A DNA stretch of 35,757 nt from a virus. Position 1 is the stretch's first letter. The number at the start of each line of letters is the position of its first letter. The position numbers were made by a program, and so were the translations under genes. The stretch covers positions 1 through 35,757 of the IMG/VR virus record IMGVR_UViG_3300047462_000460; one strand, given 5' to 3'. Under the pieces are notes generated by a model, which searched no databases, was not told the DNA's origin, and worked only from the letters and a program-made list of their open reading frames with translations. Below are positions 1 to 5,920 of the stretch, one piece after another.

Positions 1-145
1 GACCGCAGCATCGTCGACCGCAGCGTTGACCGCATCGCCGACCACAGCGCTGACCGCAACGCCGACCGCATCGTCGACCGCAACGCTGACCGCATCGCCG
101 ACCGCAGCGCGGACCGCAACGCGGACCGCACCGCCGACCGCGTTC
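1..145. repeat. Direct terminal repeat, left copy
   Basis: Bases 1-145 match 35613-35757 except at 127 (c versus a) and 131 (c versus t). Both copies lie inside a 12-bp tandem repeat, but both contain the same rare landmarks (a 15-bp unit at the start and a 'gaccacagc' variant), so the match is more than shared periodicity. It is the overlap expected from a circular or circularly permuted genome. Confidence 0.9.
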
Positions 146-375
146 CCGACCGCAGCGTCGACCGCACCGCCGACCGCAGCGCTGACCGCATCGTCGACCG
201 CATCGCGGACCGCAACGCGGACCGCATCGCCGACCGCGTTGCCGACCGCAGCGCCGACCGCGTTGCCGACCGCAACGCGGACCGCATCGCCGACCGCGTT
301 CCCGACCGCAGCGTCGACCGCAGCGTTGACCGCACCGTTGACCGCACCGCGGACCGCACCGTCGACCGCATCGTT
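1..375 (-). repeat. 12-bp tandem repeat coding xxAV tetrapeptides, left part
   Basis: A degenerate 12-bp unit built on gaccgc plus six variable bases is repeated without interruption. Read on the minus strand in the frame of the host gene it gives tetrapeptides x-x-Ala-Val, with Gly, Asp, Asn, Arg or Ser at position 1 and Asp, Asn, Ala, Gly or Val at position 2. Because 12 is a multiple of three, all frames on both strands stay open and produce spurious ORFs. One unit at bases 1-15 is 15 bp long (Asp-Asp-Ala-Ala-Val). Confidence 0.95.
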
Positions 376-672
376 CTTTTCGCCCTGCGGATGCAGGGAC
401 AAAAGAAACGCCGCCGTAGGAGCGGCAACCACCAAGATAGACGGTGAATCAACCCACACGATTCGCTTTGGCGGATCTAGCTTCGCGTAACGATAGGACG
501 CGATGATGCCCCGCTCGACGCGCGCGCGATCGGCCGGCTCCGTCGAGAGTCCGCGCGCGATCCACTCTTGCGCAAACGGTCCCATCGCCGCGTGCTGCTC
601 GGGCGTGAGCGCCATGAGCTTCTTCGCCACGTCAGTCGGCCACGCGAAGCGGCGCCATATCGGCCGAAACAT
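1..672 (-). CDS. DUF6745-type repeat protein, N-terminal part (continues at 35612)
   Basis: This is the 5' part of a gene that runs off the left edge and continues in frame at 35612 down to 34770. The joined product is 504 aa. Residues 1-99 carry a helical N-terminal segment with the stretch STEPADRARVERGIIASYR followed by DPPKRIVWVDSP, which I recognise from proteins that pair tetrapeptide repeats with DUF6745. Residues about 100-240 are some 35 xxAV repeats and the rest is the DUF6745-type domain. The ATG at 670-672 was chosen because it is the first start giving the conserved N-terminus; it overlaps the upstream 108-aa gene by 41 bases, which suggests translational coupling. Function is unknown. 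The repeat tract could expand or contract by slippage, so its exact length here is uncertain. Confidence 0.85.
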   Translation of the reverse strand, partial: MFRPIWRRFAWPTDVAKKLMALTPEQHAAMGPFAQEWIARGLSTEPADRARVERGIIASYRYAKLDPPKRIVWVDSPSILVVAAPTAAFLLSLHPQGEKNDAVDGAVRGAVNGAVNAAVDAAVGNAVGDAVRVAVGNAVGAAVGNAVGDAVRVAVRDAVDDAVSAAVGGAVDAAVGNAVGGAVRVAVRAAVGDAVSVAVDDAVGVAVSAVVGDAVNAAVDDAAV

Positions 673-958
673 ATTCACGCTGGCGACGCACAATATAATC
701 GCCTGGCGGAAGATGAATTTCGGTGTGCTCTTCATGCACGAGCGACACGCCGCTCGAGGCCATGATGCGAAGAAACCGATCGTCCGTGTCCGGCAGCGCG
801 AACAACTCGGCTTCCGCGTCGTGGATCGCGTGGGCATGCCCGGTCACCTCACCGTACGCGAGCACGATACGGCCGTTGTCGCGCGCGATCGCGTCAGCCG
901 GGGTTGCAGATTTCGGGGCGCTCTGCACGAGAACGTCACCTTGGCGGATAAGGAACAT
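632..958 (-). CDS. GEVTGH/HEEH small conserved protein
   Basis: A 108-aa protein starting MFLIRQGDVLV. It contains GEVTGHAHAI in the middle and HEEHTEIHLPPGDYIV near the end. The two His clusters followed by a PxG turn resemble a cupin-like metal-binding core, which is an inference. From memory, small proteins of this type accompany DUF6745 repeat proteins in other genomes, as here. Its ATG overlaps the TGA of the RHH gene (ATGA at 958), and its end overlaps the start of the repeat protein. No function is known to me. Confidence 0.8.
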   Translation of the reverse strand: MFLIRQGDVLVQSAPKSATPADAIARDNGRIVLAYGEVTGHAHAIHDAEAELFALPDTDDRFLRIMASSGVSLVHEEHTEIHLPPGDYIVRRQREYVSADMAPLRVAD

Positions 959-1131
959 CAGATTCTCTCTTTCGCGACCTTTGGTTTGTATTGGCGCAGC
1001 GCGGACTCGACGACATCGCATATCGGCCGACGCTCCTTGAACGCGAACACCCGAGCGAGATCATGACTCGCCTCGGTGATCCGCACGCTCTTACGCGGCG
1101 TGTCTGGCCCGTGGATACTTTTTCGTTCCAT
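958..1131 (-). CDS. Small ribbon-helix-helix-like protein
   Basis: A 57-aa basic protein. Residues about 15-50 (KSVRITEASHDLARVFAF, then CDVVESALRQY) follow the short beta-strand, helix, turn, helix pattern of ribbon-helix-helix DNA-binding proteins such as Arc/MetJ or ParD-type antitoxins. The ATG at 1131 is preceded by AAGG at an 8-base spacing. It is the first gene of the accessory unit and could autoregulate it. No toxin partner is recognisable next to it, so an antitoxin role is not supported. Confidence 0.6.
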   Translation of the reverse strand: MERKSIHGPDTPRKSVRITEASHDLARVFAFKERRPICDVVESALRQYKPKVAKERI

Positions 1132-1435
1132 TGAGTATACCTTACCACGCGAACCACAAAAAGGGAAGCCCCAAAACGAGAAGAAGCCCGCGTGTATCCC
1201 GACACAACGAACTTCTTTCGGGCCCAATTCGTCCCAACACGTACTCGAGCCTTTCGACGAAGGGGACCAAGCGCGATCGAAGCATAGTTGGTGGCACGCC
1301 ATCGAGCCTCTGCCTTTGCCGAGCCGTATCTCACCGACTCCAAAAAATCAGGATACGGTGAAGGTAAAAACGGGGATGCGCGAGGCTAAGGGCGACCGAA
1401 GGCCGTCCTGCCGATAACCGTAACACGCGCGTGGC
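1132..1435. other. Intergenic region upstream of the RHH gene
   Basis: About 300 bases without a credible gene, between the terminator at 1436-1465 and the RHH start. It should hold the promoter of the accessory unit. TATACT lies at 1134-1139 on the minus strand, but it ends only two bases before the ATG and has no good -35, so I do not call it. An inverted repeat at 1324-1358 is listed separately. Confidence 0.6.
1324..1358. promoter_or_regulatory. Inverted repeat, possible operator
   Basis: CCGTATC at 1324-1330 is the exact reverse complement of GATACGG at 1352-1358, and CACCG (1332-1336) mirrors CGGTG (1356-1360). The arms are 21 bases apart. It lies in the only gap upstream of the RHH gene, so it may bind that protein. 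This is inference only. Confidence 0.35.
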
Positions 1436-1465
1436 AAAAAAAAAAGAGCCGCATTTTCGCGACTC
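1436..1465 (-). terminator. Rho-independent terminator
   Basis: On the minus strand a 7-bp stem, GAGTCGC with GCGGCTC (one T-G wobble), encloses a 6-base loop and is followed at once by ten T residues (1445-1436). It starts six bases after the stop of the 33-aa gene and closes the repressor/recombination unit. Confidence 0.9.
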
Positions 1466-1470
1466 GAAAT

Positions 1471-1572
1471 TTACCGCACAAAGAACCGTATCGCGAAGTA
1501 GCCGACCGCGACGACGAGCGCGACGCGGAACGGGAACTCGAGCGCGGCGAAGAGGTCGTCGTCCTCGTTCAC
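1471..1572 (-). CDS. Small single-pass membrane protein
   Basis: A 33-aa peptide starting at a GTG (1570-1572) that overlaps the TGA of the previous gene. GGAGG sits 8 bases upstream. The N-terminus is acidic (NEDDD), followed by one hydrophobic segment, RVALVVAVGYFAIRFF, and a basic end. It is the last gene before the terminator. Unknown role; possibly a membrane anchor or superinfection-type peptide. Confidence 0.65.
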   Translation of the reverse strand: MNEDDDLFAALEFPFRVALVVAVGYFAIRFFVR

Positions 1573-1721
1573 CGCTTCAACCTCCGCGCGATCTCGGGTG
1601 TCCACTCCGACCAGTAGACGGTGCTCGTGCCGCTCGCAAGTTCGTAGCGGCGGCGCTTCTGCTCGGCCGAGACGGACGCGCGGCCCTGGCGCGGACGCAG
1701 CCATGCGAAGAGGAATCTCAT
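1569..1721 (-). CDS. Small basic hypothetical protein
   Basis: A 50-aa, Arg-rich protein starting MRFLFAWLRPRQGR. Its ATG overlaps the TGA of the ERF gene (ATGA at 1718-1721) and its stop overlaps the next GTG, so it sits in a coupled chain. No family recognised. Confidence 0.6.
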   Translation of the reverse strand: MRFLFAWLRPRQGRASVSAEQKRRRYELASGTSTVYWSEWTPEIARRLKR

Positions 1722-2398
1722 ACGCCTGCGGCCTCGAGCTTGTCGACCTCGGCCTTGAGGGCATCGAGCACGGCCGAGGCTTTGCCCGCCGCGCACACCG
1801 CGTCCCACGATCGAATCGGCTCGCCTGCGGCATCGTACCCCGCGACCGACTCGTAGAACTCGTAACGCCCATCGGCGTCGAACTGCAATTTGCCGAAGAG
1901 CACCATCGCAAGCTTGCGCTGCGCGTCGTCATTTGCCCCAGGAGCGGGCTTCGTGGTCCGATTGTCCGGGACGGCCGCTAAACGCGCTCTTGCGGGCTTG
2001 GGGGCGGCATTGCCGTCGTCGTCCTCGGCTGCGAGCCCGCACATCGCTTGCAGCGCGTAGCGGCGACCGTAGGTGATCGCCGAGCCCACGCCCTGCGGAT
2101 CGGCCTTCGTCGGCTTCAGATCCAACCGCGAGCGTATCCACTCGCCGCTCTCGGCGTGAATGAACATCGTCTCGACGCACACGGTCGCCCCGTCGCTGCC
2201 GGCGGCTTGCAGCGGCAGCACGCCCACGGCGAGCATCGCGGGCTCGGCCACCTCGAGGAGCCCCTCGAGGTTCGCGTACTTCGAATTGAAGTGCGGGTTC
2301 ACGGCAGTTTTCTTGAGCGGACCCATGTTGCCGCGCGCGACGACGAGGGCGGCTGCGATCTTGCCGAAGGTCTCGGAGGTCTCGATGATCCGCTCCAT
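1718..2398 (-). CDS. erf: ERF-family single-strand annealing protein
   Basis: A 226-aa protein. ERF proteins anneal complementary single strands during phage recombination and genome circularisation. Family signatures are visible: NPHFNSKYANLEGLL near residue 35, a central HAESGEWIRS followed by DPQGVGSAITYGRRYALQA, and AAEDDDGN just after. The C-terminal third is variable and probably host- or SSB-interacting. The start at 2398 forms an ATGA overlap with the upstream PD-(D/E)XK nuclease, its likely functional partner, which would supply the resected single strands. Confidence 0.92.
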   Translation of the reverse strand: MERIIETSETFGKIAAALVVARGNMGPLKKTAVNPHFNSKYANLEGLLEVAEPAMLAVGVLPLQAAGSDGATVCVETMFIHAESGEWIRSRLDLKPTKADPQGVGSAITYGRRYALQAMCGLAAEDDDGNAAPKPARARLAAVPDNRTTKPAPGANDDAQRKLAMVLFGKLQFDADGRYEFYESVAGYDAAGEPIRSWDAVCAAGKASAVLDALKAEVDKLEAAGV

Positions 2399-3027
2399 CA
2401 GAACACCTCGTGGTACTGCGGATTGCGCGGGCATTGCGTCCACGAGCAGTACGAGCAGGCCCAGGGCGCAAGGTCGCCCGGGTCCGCCTCGGGGATCGCC
2501 ATGCCCGGCCCCGTGCGCGCGTGAACTTCGGCCGCGCGACGCCCGATGATCGCACGGTACGCCTCGGGGTTGATCTCGTAGGTCGCCTCGACGTGCGTTC
2601 CGGCGTGCTCGACGAGCACGATCGCGCGCGGGGCGCCGATCGCGAGCGCGTACGCTGCGGCTTGAATCGCGTGGTGCGGCGAGACCTCATCCTTCGGCTT
2701 GCGCGCGGCGGTCGTCTTACACTCGATGACGAGCTCGCCGTCGACGAGCCCGTCCGGGTGCCCGGTGAGCCCGAGATACTCGACCTCGAAATCGGTCTTG
2801 ACGTCGTGACCGGCTTCGCGCAGCGTTTTCATGACGTCGGCTTCGTAGCCGAGCCCGATTGCGAACTGTGCGAGTTTCTCGGGGGTGAACGGCGCGCACG
2901 TCTTGCCGTTGCGGCGGTACCACGTCGCGCGCAGGCACGAGTATAAATCACTAATATGGGCCTTCTCTTCGTCGCCACGAGGCTTCGAGCGTTGCTTGAA
3001 GAGGACGTCCGTGAGGTCGACGATCAT
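2398..3027 (-). CDS. PD-(D/E)XK exonuclease, Cas4/RecB-like with Cys cluster
   Basis: A 209-aa nuclease. The core is GHPDG with D92, then E102-C-K104 (IECKTT) and a QAAAY motif at 122-126, matching the RecB-type QxxxY arrangement. Cys31 and a C-terminal cluster C191, C194, C199 are placed as in Cas4/AddB-type enzymes that hold a 4Fe-4S cluster. It probably resects DNA ends for the ERF protein encoded directly downstream. The ATG at 3027 was chosen for its ATGA-type overlap with the 37-aa gene and because the region before it is not protein-like. Confidence 0.85.
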   Translation of the reverse strand: MIVDLTDVLFKQRSKPRGDEEKAHISDLYSCLRATWYRRNGKTCAPFTPEKLAQFAIGLGYEADVMKTLREAGHDVKTDFEVEYLGLTGHPDGLVDGELVIECKTTAARKPKDEVSPHHAIQAAAYALAIGAPRAIVLVEHAGTHVEATYEINPEAYRAIIGRRAAEVHARTGPGMAIPEADPGDLAPWACSYCSWTQCPRNPQYHEVF

Positions 3028-3137
3028 CCGCGCTCCCTCGTCGTCTCGATGTCCGCCACGCGCGCCGCGCAGCCGAGGCACAGCCCCGCAAGGCCCCGGA
3101 GCGCCGGGCGTAGATCGCAAATCGCGCAGCGCTTCAC
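3024..3137 (-). CDS. 37-aa zinc-ribbon peptide
   Basis: GTG-started peptide reading KRCAICDLRPALRG, then CLGC, in 37 aa. Two CxxC pairs (C4/C7 and C20/C23) make a minimal zinc knuckle. The GTG at 3135-3137 overlaps the end of the upstream gene, and the TGA overlaps the nuclease ATG. It is shorter than a usual ORF cutoff. Function unknown; the position next to the nuclease suggests a recombination or regulatory accessory role. Confidence 0.65.
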   Translation of the reverse strand: MKRCAICDLRPALRGLAGLCLGCAARVADIETTRERG

Positions 3138-3469
3138 ATCTTCACCCGCATGACGAACACGTTTCGCACGACGTTGGTCGCCTCGAGTCCGATCGAGAGG
3201 CGGCGCACGAACGGCGAGCGCACGTGCAGGATGATCTCGTCGACCGCGACGCCCGTCGCCGCCATACGCAGGAGCGAGGGGTGCGCGCCGAGCAGCGGGT
3301 CCTCTTCGCGCGGCGCGGCCTTCCAGGTGCCCGTCGGCGAAGGCGTGTGCAGCCAGGCTTCGGTCTGGATGAGGTCGGCGAGGGAGAGCACCGCGAGCGC
3401 GGCTTTTTCGGTCGTCGTCGGAGCCGTCGATTTCCAGACGATCGGCGGCGGCGCGTCTTGCGTTATCAC
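3134..3469 (-). CDS. Hypothetical protein
   Basis: A 111-aa protein from a GTG at 3467-3469 that overlaps the TGA of the previous gene. It has a hydrophobic helix-like LAVLSLADLI near residue 25 and a C-terminal half rich in Val and Ile. No family recognised. It belongs to the coupled early unit. Confidence 0.65.
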   Translation of the reverse strand: MITQDAPPPIVWKSTAPTTTEKAALAVLSLADLIQTEAWLHTPSPTGTWKAAPREEDPLLGAHPSLLRMAATGVAVDEIILHVRSPFVRRLSIGLEATNVVRNVFVMRVKM

Positions 3470-3786
3470 GCGAGCGTCCTCGGGTACGCCTGGCAGCGCG
3501 GGCACGTCACCGCGTCGTCGGGCGCGTCGCACGTCGAGGGCAGCGAAAGCGCGTAAGCGACATCGGCTGCGTCTACCGCTTCCATCGCGTCGCGGATGAT
3601 GCCAAGCGCCGCGACGGGGGTCGCCTTGGCCTCGGAAACGGCGCGCAAGGCGCCCCGAGCGGTCGCGACGAGTGTTTGGTGCGCGAAATCCCGTTGCTCG
3701 CGTAGCGTGAGGCCCGTGCCGTTGCTGACCGCTTCATCGACGGCCGCGCGAACCGCGGCCTCAGTGCCGTGATTGACGTCCGTCAT
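3466..3786 (-). CDS. Hypothetical helical protein with C-terminal CPRC motif
   Basis: A 106-aa, Ala-rich and probably helical protein starting MTDVNHGTEAAVR. It ends with CDAPDDAVTCPRCQAY, a possible zinc-binding tail (Cys-x8-CxxC). The ATG at 3786 overlaps the stop of the 52-aa zinc peptide. Family not recognised. Confidence 0.65.
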   Translation of the reverse strand: MTDVNHGTEAAVRAAVDEAVSNGTGLTLREQRDFAHQTLVATARGALRAVSEAKATPVAALGIIRDAMEAVDAADVAYALSLPSTCDAPDDAVTCPRCQAYPRTLA

Positions 3787-3941
3787 TTCGCCACCTCGCA
3801 CGCGCGGTGCAAGTAGCCGCCGTTTGGGGCGAAGCGCCAATCCTGCATCGTCGAGATCGGCAGGCCGCAGCCCTCGCAGATGGCTTTCGGGGAGAAGACG
3901 GGCTGTGCTATTCTATCGGTGAAGTGCATGTTCTGACTCAT
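3783..3941 (-). CDS. 52-aa zinc-finger-like peptide
   Basis: A 52-aa peptide with ICEGCGLPI (C22, C25) and LHRAC (H45, C48), giving a CxxC...HxxC arrangement typical of small zinc knuckles. The ATG at 3939-3941 lies 24 bases after the repressor stop; a second Met at residue 5 is an alternative start. The stop overlaps the next ATG. Confidence 0.65.
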   Translation of the reverse strand: MSQNMHFTDRIAQPVFSPKAICEGCGLPISTMQDWRFAPNGGYLHRACEVAK

Positions 3942-3965
3942 GTGCTTTCTGGTCCGTGGCGCTGT

Positions 3966-4163
3966 TCAGGCGGCGCCCGGGCCGTTTTCTATGCGAAGTT
4001 CGGGATACGCGGCAACGAGGCGCGCGTAGGTCGAGAGGCGCGGCTCGGCGCCGCGTACGATGCCGAGGACCGCCTGGCGCGACACGCCGATCGTACGGGC
4101 GACTTCGCTTGCGCTCAACCGCCGCGTCCGCATCGTTTGCTCTAACCGTGTGCCGAAGTCCAT
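3966..4163 (-). CDS. Cro/CI-type helix-turn-helix repressor
   Basis: A 65-aa protein. Residues about 17-37 (SASEVARTIGVSRQAVLGIV) form a clear helix-turn-helix of the lambda Cro/C1 (Xre) class, and there is no dimerisation or self-cleavage domain. The ATG at 4161-4163 begins six bases after the -10 box, so the mRNA is probably leaderless. Two matching operators cover its own promoter, which predicts autoregulation. It heads the unit with the recombination genes. No divergent early gene is present, unlike the lambda immunity region. Confidence 0.88.
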   Translation of the reverse strand: MDFGTRLEQTMRTRRLSASEVARTIGVSRQAVLGIVRGAEPRLSTYARLVAAYPELRIENGPGAA

Positions 4164-4169
4164 GCGAGC

Positions 4170-4199
4170 ATTGTAAAGTACACTTGCGCCTAGCGTCAA
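4170..4199 (-). promoter_or_regulatory. Sigma70-type promoter of the repressor unit
   Basis: Minus strand: -35 TTGACG (4199-4194), an 18-base spacer, then -10 TACAAT (4175-4170). Six bases later comes the ATG of the repressor, so transcription should begin at or next to the start codon. Confidence 0.85.
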
Positions 4200-4207
4200 G
4201 TGTACTT
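4176..4207. promoter_or_regulatory. Twin operators overlapping the repressor promoter
   Basis: AAGTACACTTG (4176-4186) and CAAGTGTACTT (4197-4207) are perfect 11-bp inverted copies with a 10-bp spacer. Each contains AAGTnnACTT, itself a dyad. Their centres are 22 bp apart, about two helical turns. One operator fills the spacer next to the -10 and the other overlaps the -35. Confidence 0.85.
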
Positions 4208-4226
4208 GTCACGGATCGGCCGCGTT

Positions 4227-4240
4227 GTGCGCTATCGCAC
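4227..4240. other. Small hairpin in the gap upstream of the repressor promoter
   Basis: GTGCG (4227-4231) and CGCAC (4236-4240) form a 5-bp stem with a 4-base loop. It lies just after the stop of the 111-aa lysis-region gene. It has no T-run, so it is at best a weak terminator. Confidence 0.3.
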
Positions 4241-4247
4241 GCGCGGG

Positions 4248-4583
4248 TTAGACCTCGGCTGCGAGCTTCGCGATGAGCGCTTGCGTGGCCGTAAAGAGCA
4301 CCTGCGGGCCGTACTTCGTGATGAGCGACGCGGCGTAGGCCGAGAGCGCGGACTCGAGCATCGACTCGATGGGCCCGATCGCAAGACCCGCGACGCCCTT
4401 GACGCTCGGAATGTTCTTGAGAAGATTGGCGAGCGCCGCCTGCGCGTCGGATTCGATCGTCGCGACGTCCGCCTCGAAGGTCGCTTCGTTCGCGGTGAGT
4501 TCGGCTGCGATGAACGAGAGGGCTCCGGCTTCGAGTTCCTTGATGAACGTGTTTGCCGGCGGGAGGGTCGTCGTCGTGCTCAT
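4248..4583 (-). CDS. Hypothetical helical protein, end of lysis region
   Basis: A 111-aa protein starting MSTTTTLPPANTFIKELE. It is rich in Ala, Leu and Thr and looks all-helical, with amphipathic stretches (residues about 66-110). An AAAGGA Shine-Dalgarno stands upstream of the ATG at 4583, which overlaps the previous stop. It is the last gene of the late region. No family recognised; a membrane- or lysis-related role is only suggested by position. Confidence 0.6.
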   Translation of the reverse strand: MSTTTTLPPANTFIKELEAGALSFIAAELTANEATFEADVATIESDAQAALANLLKNIPSVKGVAGLAIGPIESMLESALSAYAASLITKYGPQVLFTATQALIAKLAAEV

Positions 4584-4906
4584 GGCGTGTCCTTTCCCGC
4601 CGGTGGCGGGGGCGGTGGTGTTGGAGGGGGTGCGGGCGCGGGGGCATACGTCCCCGCTTTCGAGACGCGGACGGCGCCAGAAACGCCACCGCCCCAGAGA
4701 AAACCAGCGAGTGTCGCGAGCCAATTTGCCTGGAACCATTCTACGGCACCGGCCGTGCCGTGAGCAAACGCGCCTTGCACCGTCGCATACGCAAGGGCGC
4801 TGCCGATCGCGGTGTTGAGGGAGAGCGTGTTGGCCGTGATCGCCGCGCGCATCGGCGCCGGCACACCGAGCCAAAAATTATAGATCGCGGCGAACGGATT
4901 GGTCAC
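4580..4906 (-). CDS. Holin-like membrane protein with proline-rich tail
   Basis: A 108-aa protein from a GTG at 4904-4906 overlapping the lysozyme TGA. Two hydrophobic stretches (about residues 21-48 and 58-80) are followed by a Pro-rich tail of APAPPPTPPPP type. Gene order directly after lysozyme and size fit a holin or phage membrane protein, but no specific holin family is recognised. Confidence 0.6.
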   Translation of the reverse strand: MTNPFAAIYNFWLGVPAPMRAAITANTLSLNTAIGSALAYATVQGAFAHGTAGAVEWFQANWLATLAGFLWGGGVSGAVRVSKAGTYAPAPAPPPTPPPPPPAGKDTP

Positions 4907-5331
4907 GAGAAGAACAGCGCTTTCTCGCGCGCGCGCCGCGTCACAAGCCCGGGCTCGACGTTCCCGGCCGCATCGTGAACCCACAGGCAAAAATGATCGT
5001 CCCAGGCCGCTTCGAACTGCCGCTCGTTGATGAGCGCGAGCCCGGGCGAGGCGGCAAGTGCGCCTGTGTTGTACTCGAAGTCCACAAGCGCCGCAAACTC
5101 GTTTGGCGTCAGTTCGATCTCCACGAGCGCTTGCACGGATTTTTCGGCGACCTCGAGGTCTTGCTCGAGCCACGCTTGCGCCTGCTCTTGCGTGCATGTC
5201 ATGCCGAGCGTCACGCCCGATGTGTGGCCGTAGCCGATCGTCGCAACGCCGCCGCCGTCGAGGTACGCCGTGAGTTCGCAGCCTTCGGATTCTTCGACGA
5301 GCGCGAGTCCCGCCGCGTTGATTTGCGGCAT
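4903..5331 (-). CDS. Endolysin, GH24 lysozyme
   Basis: A 142-aa T4/P22-type lysozyme that cleaves peptidoglycan between MurNAc and GlcNAc at the end of infection. The catalytic motif is visible: E16 in ESEGCELTAYLD, D25, and T31 in ATIGYGHT. The C-terminus has RRAREKALF, as is usual for this family. There is no signal peptide, so release should depend on a holin, for which neighbouring membrane proteins are candidates. The ATG overlaps the stop of the upstream 53-aa gene. Confidence 0.93.
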   Translation of the reverse strand: MPQINAAGLALVEESEGCELTAYLDGGGVATIGYGHTSGVTLGMTCTQEQAQAWLEQDLEVAEKSVQALVEIELTPNEFAALVDFEYNTGALAASPGLALINERQFEAAWDDHFCLWVHDAAGNVEPGLVTRRAREKALFFS

Positions 5332-5492
5332 CAGATCACGTGCAGCACGTAGAGCACGAGGAGGAGGAGCAGTAACGTGCCGACGCCGGGCAGCGCGTAG
5401 GAGCGGTACGGGTACGCGCCCGCGTTCCCGTAAAAATACGAGCCGCCCCCGAAGACGAAAAGCACGATGAGCACGATGATAAGCGGTGACAT
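5331..5492 (-). CDS. 53-aa membrane protein, DUF3309-like
   Basis: A very hydrophobic 53-aa protein: SPLIIVLIVLFVFGGGSYF at the N-terminus, then a Tyr/Gly/Pro turn and a second segment, GTLLLLLLVLYVLHVI. Two membrane segments with a GGG/Tyr-rich centre recall small DUF3309-type proteins. GGAGG stands just before the ATG, and the TGA overlaps the lysozyme ATG. It is a holin candidate by position. Confidence 0.65.
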   Translation of the reverse strand: MSPLIIVLIVLFVFGGGSYFYGNAGAYPYRSYALPGVGTLLLLLLVLYVLHVI

Positions 5493-5499
5493 GGGCCTC

Positions 5500-5907
5500 C
5501 TAGTGCAGCACGTGCGAGTCGGTCATGATGTTGTACGCGATGCGAATAAGCTCGACGAACATCCCGATGCCGATGCCCGTGATCCACGTCTGTTGCCGCG
5601 CTTGCTTTGCAAGATTCTCGGCGTGACGCTCGTCCATGTCCTTGCGGAGTTGGCGGATCTGCGCGCCGTGACCGTCCTCGCCCGAGACGCGCACGCCGAT
5701 GTCCGCAACGGTCTTTGCGAGATCGGCGACGGTGGTCGCGAGGCTCTTGATCGAGGGGACGATGCCGTCGTTGTCGCGGCTGCCCCAGAGTTCGCGCTCG
5801 TGCCGGGCGGCAAGGGCGACGGTTTCCTCGATACGCGCAACCGTATCGTCGCTCGCCCGCTCAGACACACGATAGTCCTCCGTCACCACACGCAATGCTG
5901 CGCCCAT
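5500..5907 (-). CDS. Coiled-coil protein with C-terminal membrane anchor
   Basis: A 135-aa protein. Residues about 45-105 form a heptad-like, charged coiled coil (SIKSLATTVADLAKTVADIG and following). Residues about 108-130 (WITGIGIGMFVELIRIAYNI) are a membrane segment. Such layout recalls XhlA/hemolysin-type or spanin-like phage lysis proteins, but identity is not certain. Confidence 0.65.
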   Translation of the reverse strand: MGAALRVVTEDYRVSERASDDTVARIEETVALAARHERELWGSRDNDGIVPSIKSLATTVADLAKTVADIGVRVSGEDGHGAQIRQLRKDMDERHAENLAKQARQQTWITGIGIGMFVELIRIAYNIMTDSHVLH

Positions 5908-5920
5908 CAGACACGAAAAC

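Noticed and set aside
1-375. Possible CRISPR array
   Set aside because: The unit is 12 bp and continuous, with no spacers or leader, and it is coding.
26-490. Plus-strand ORF of Thr/Ala/Pro repeats at the left end
   Set aside because: Shadow of the 12-bp array, in which all frames are open; the minus frame links to recognisable domains on both sides.
1134-1139. TATACT as the -10 box of the RHH gene
   Set aside because: It ends two bases before the ATG and has no acceptable -35; AAGG in the same place works better as a ribosome site.
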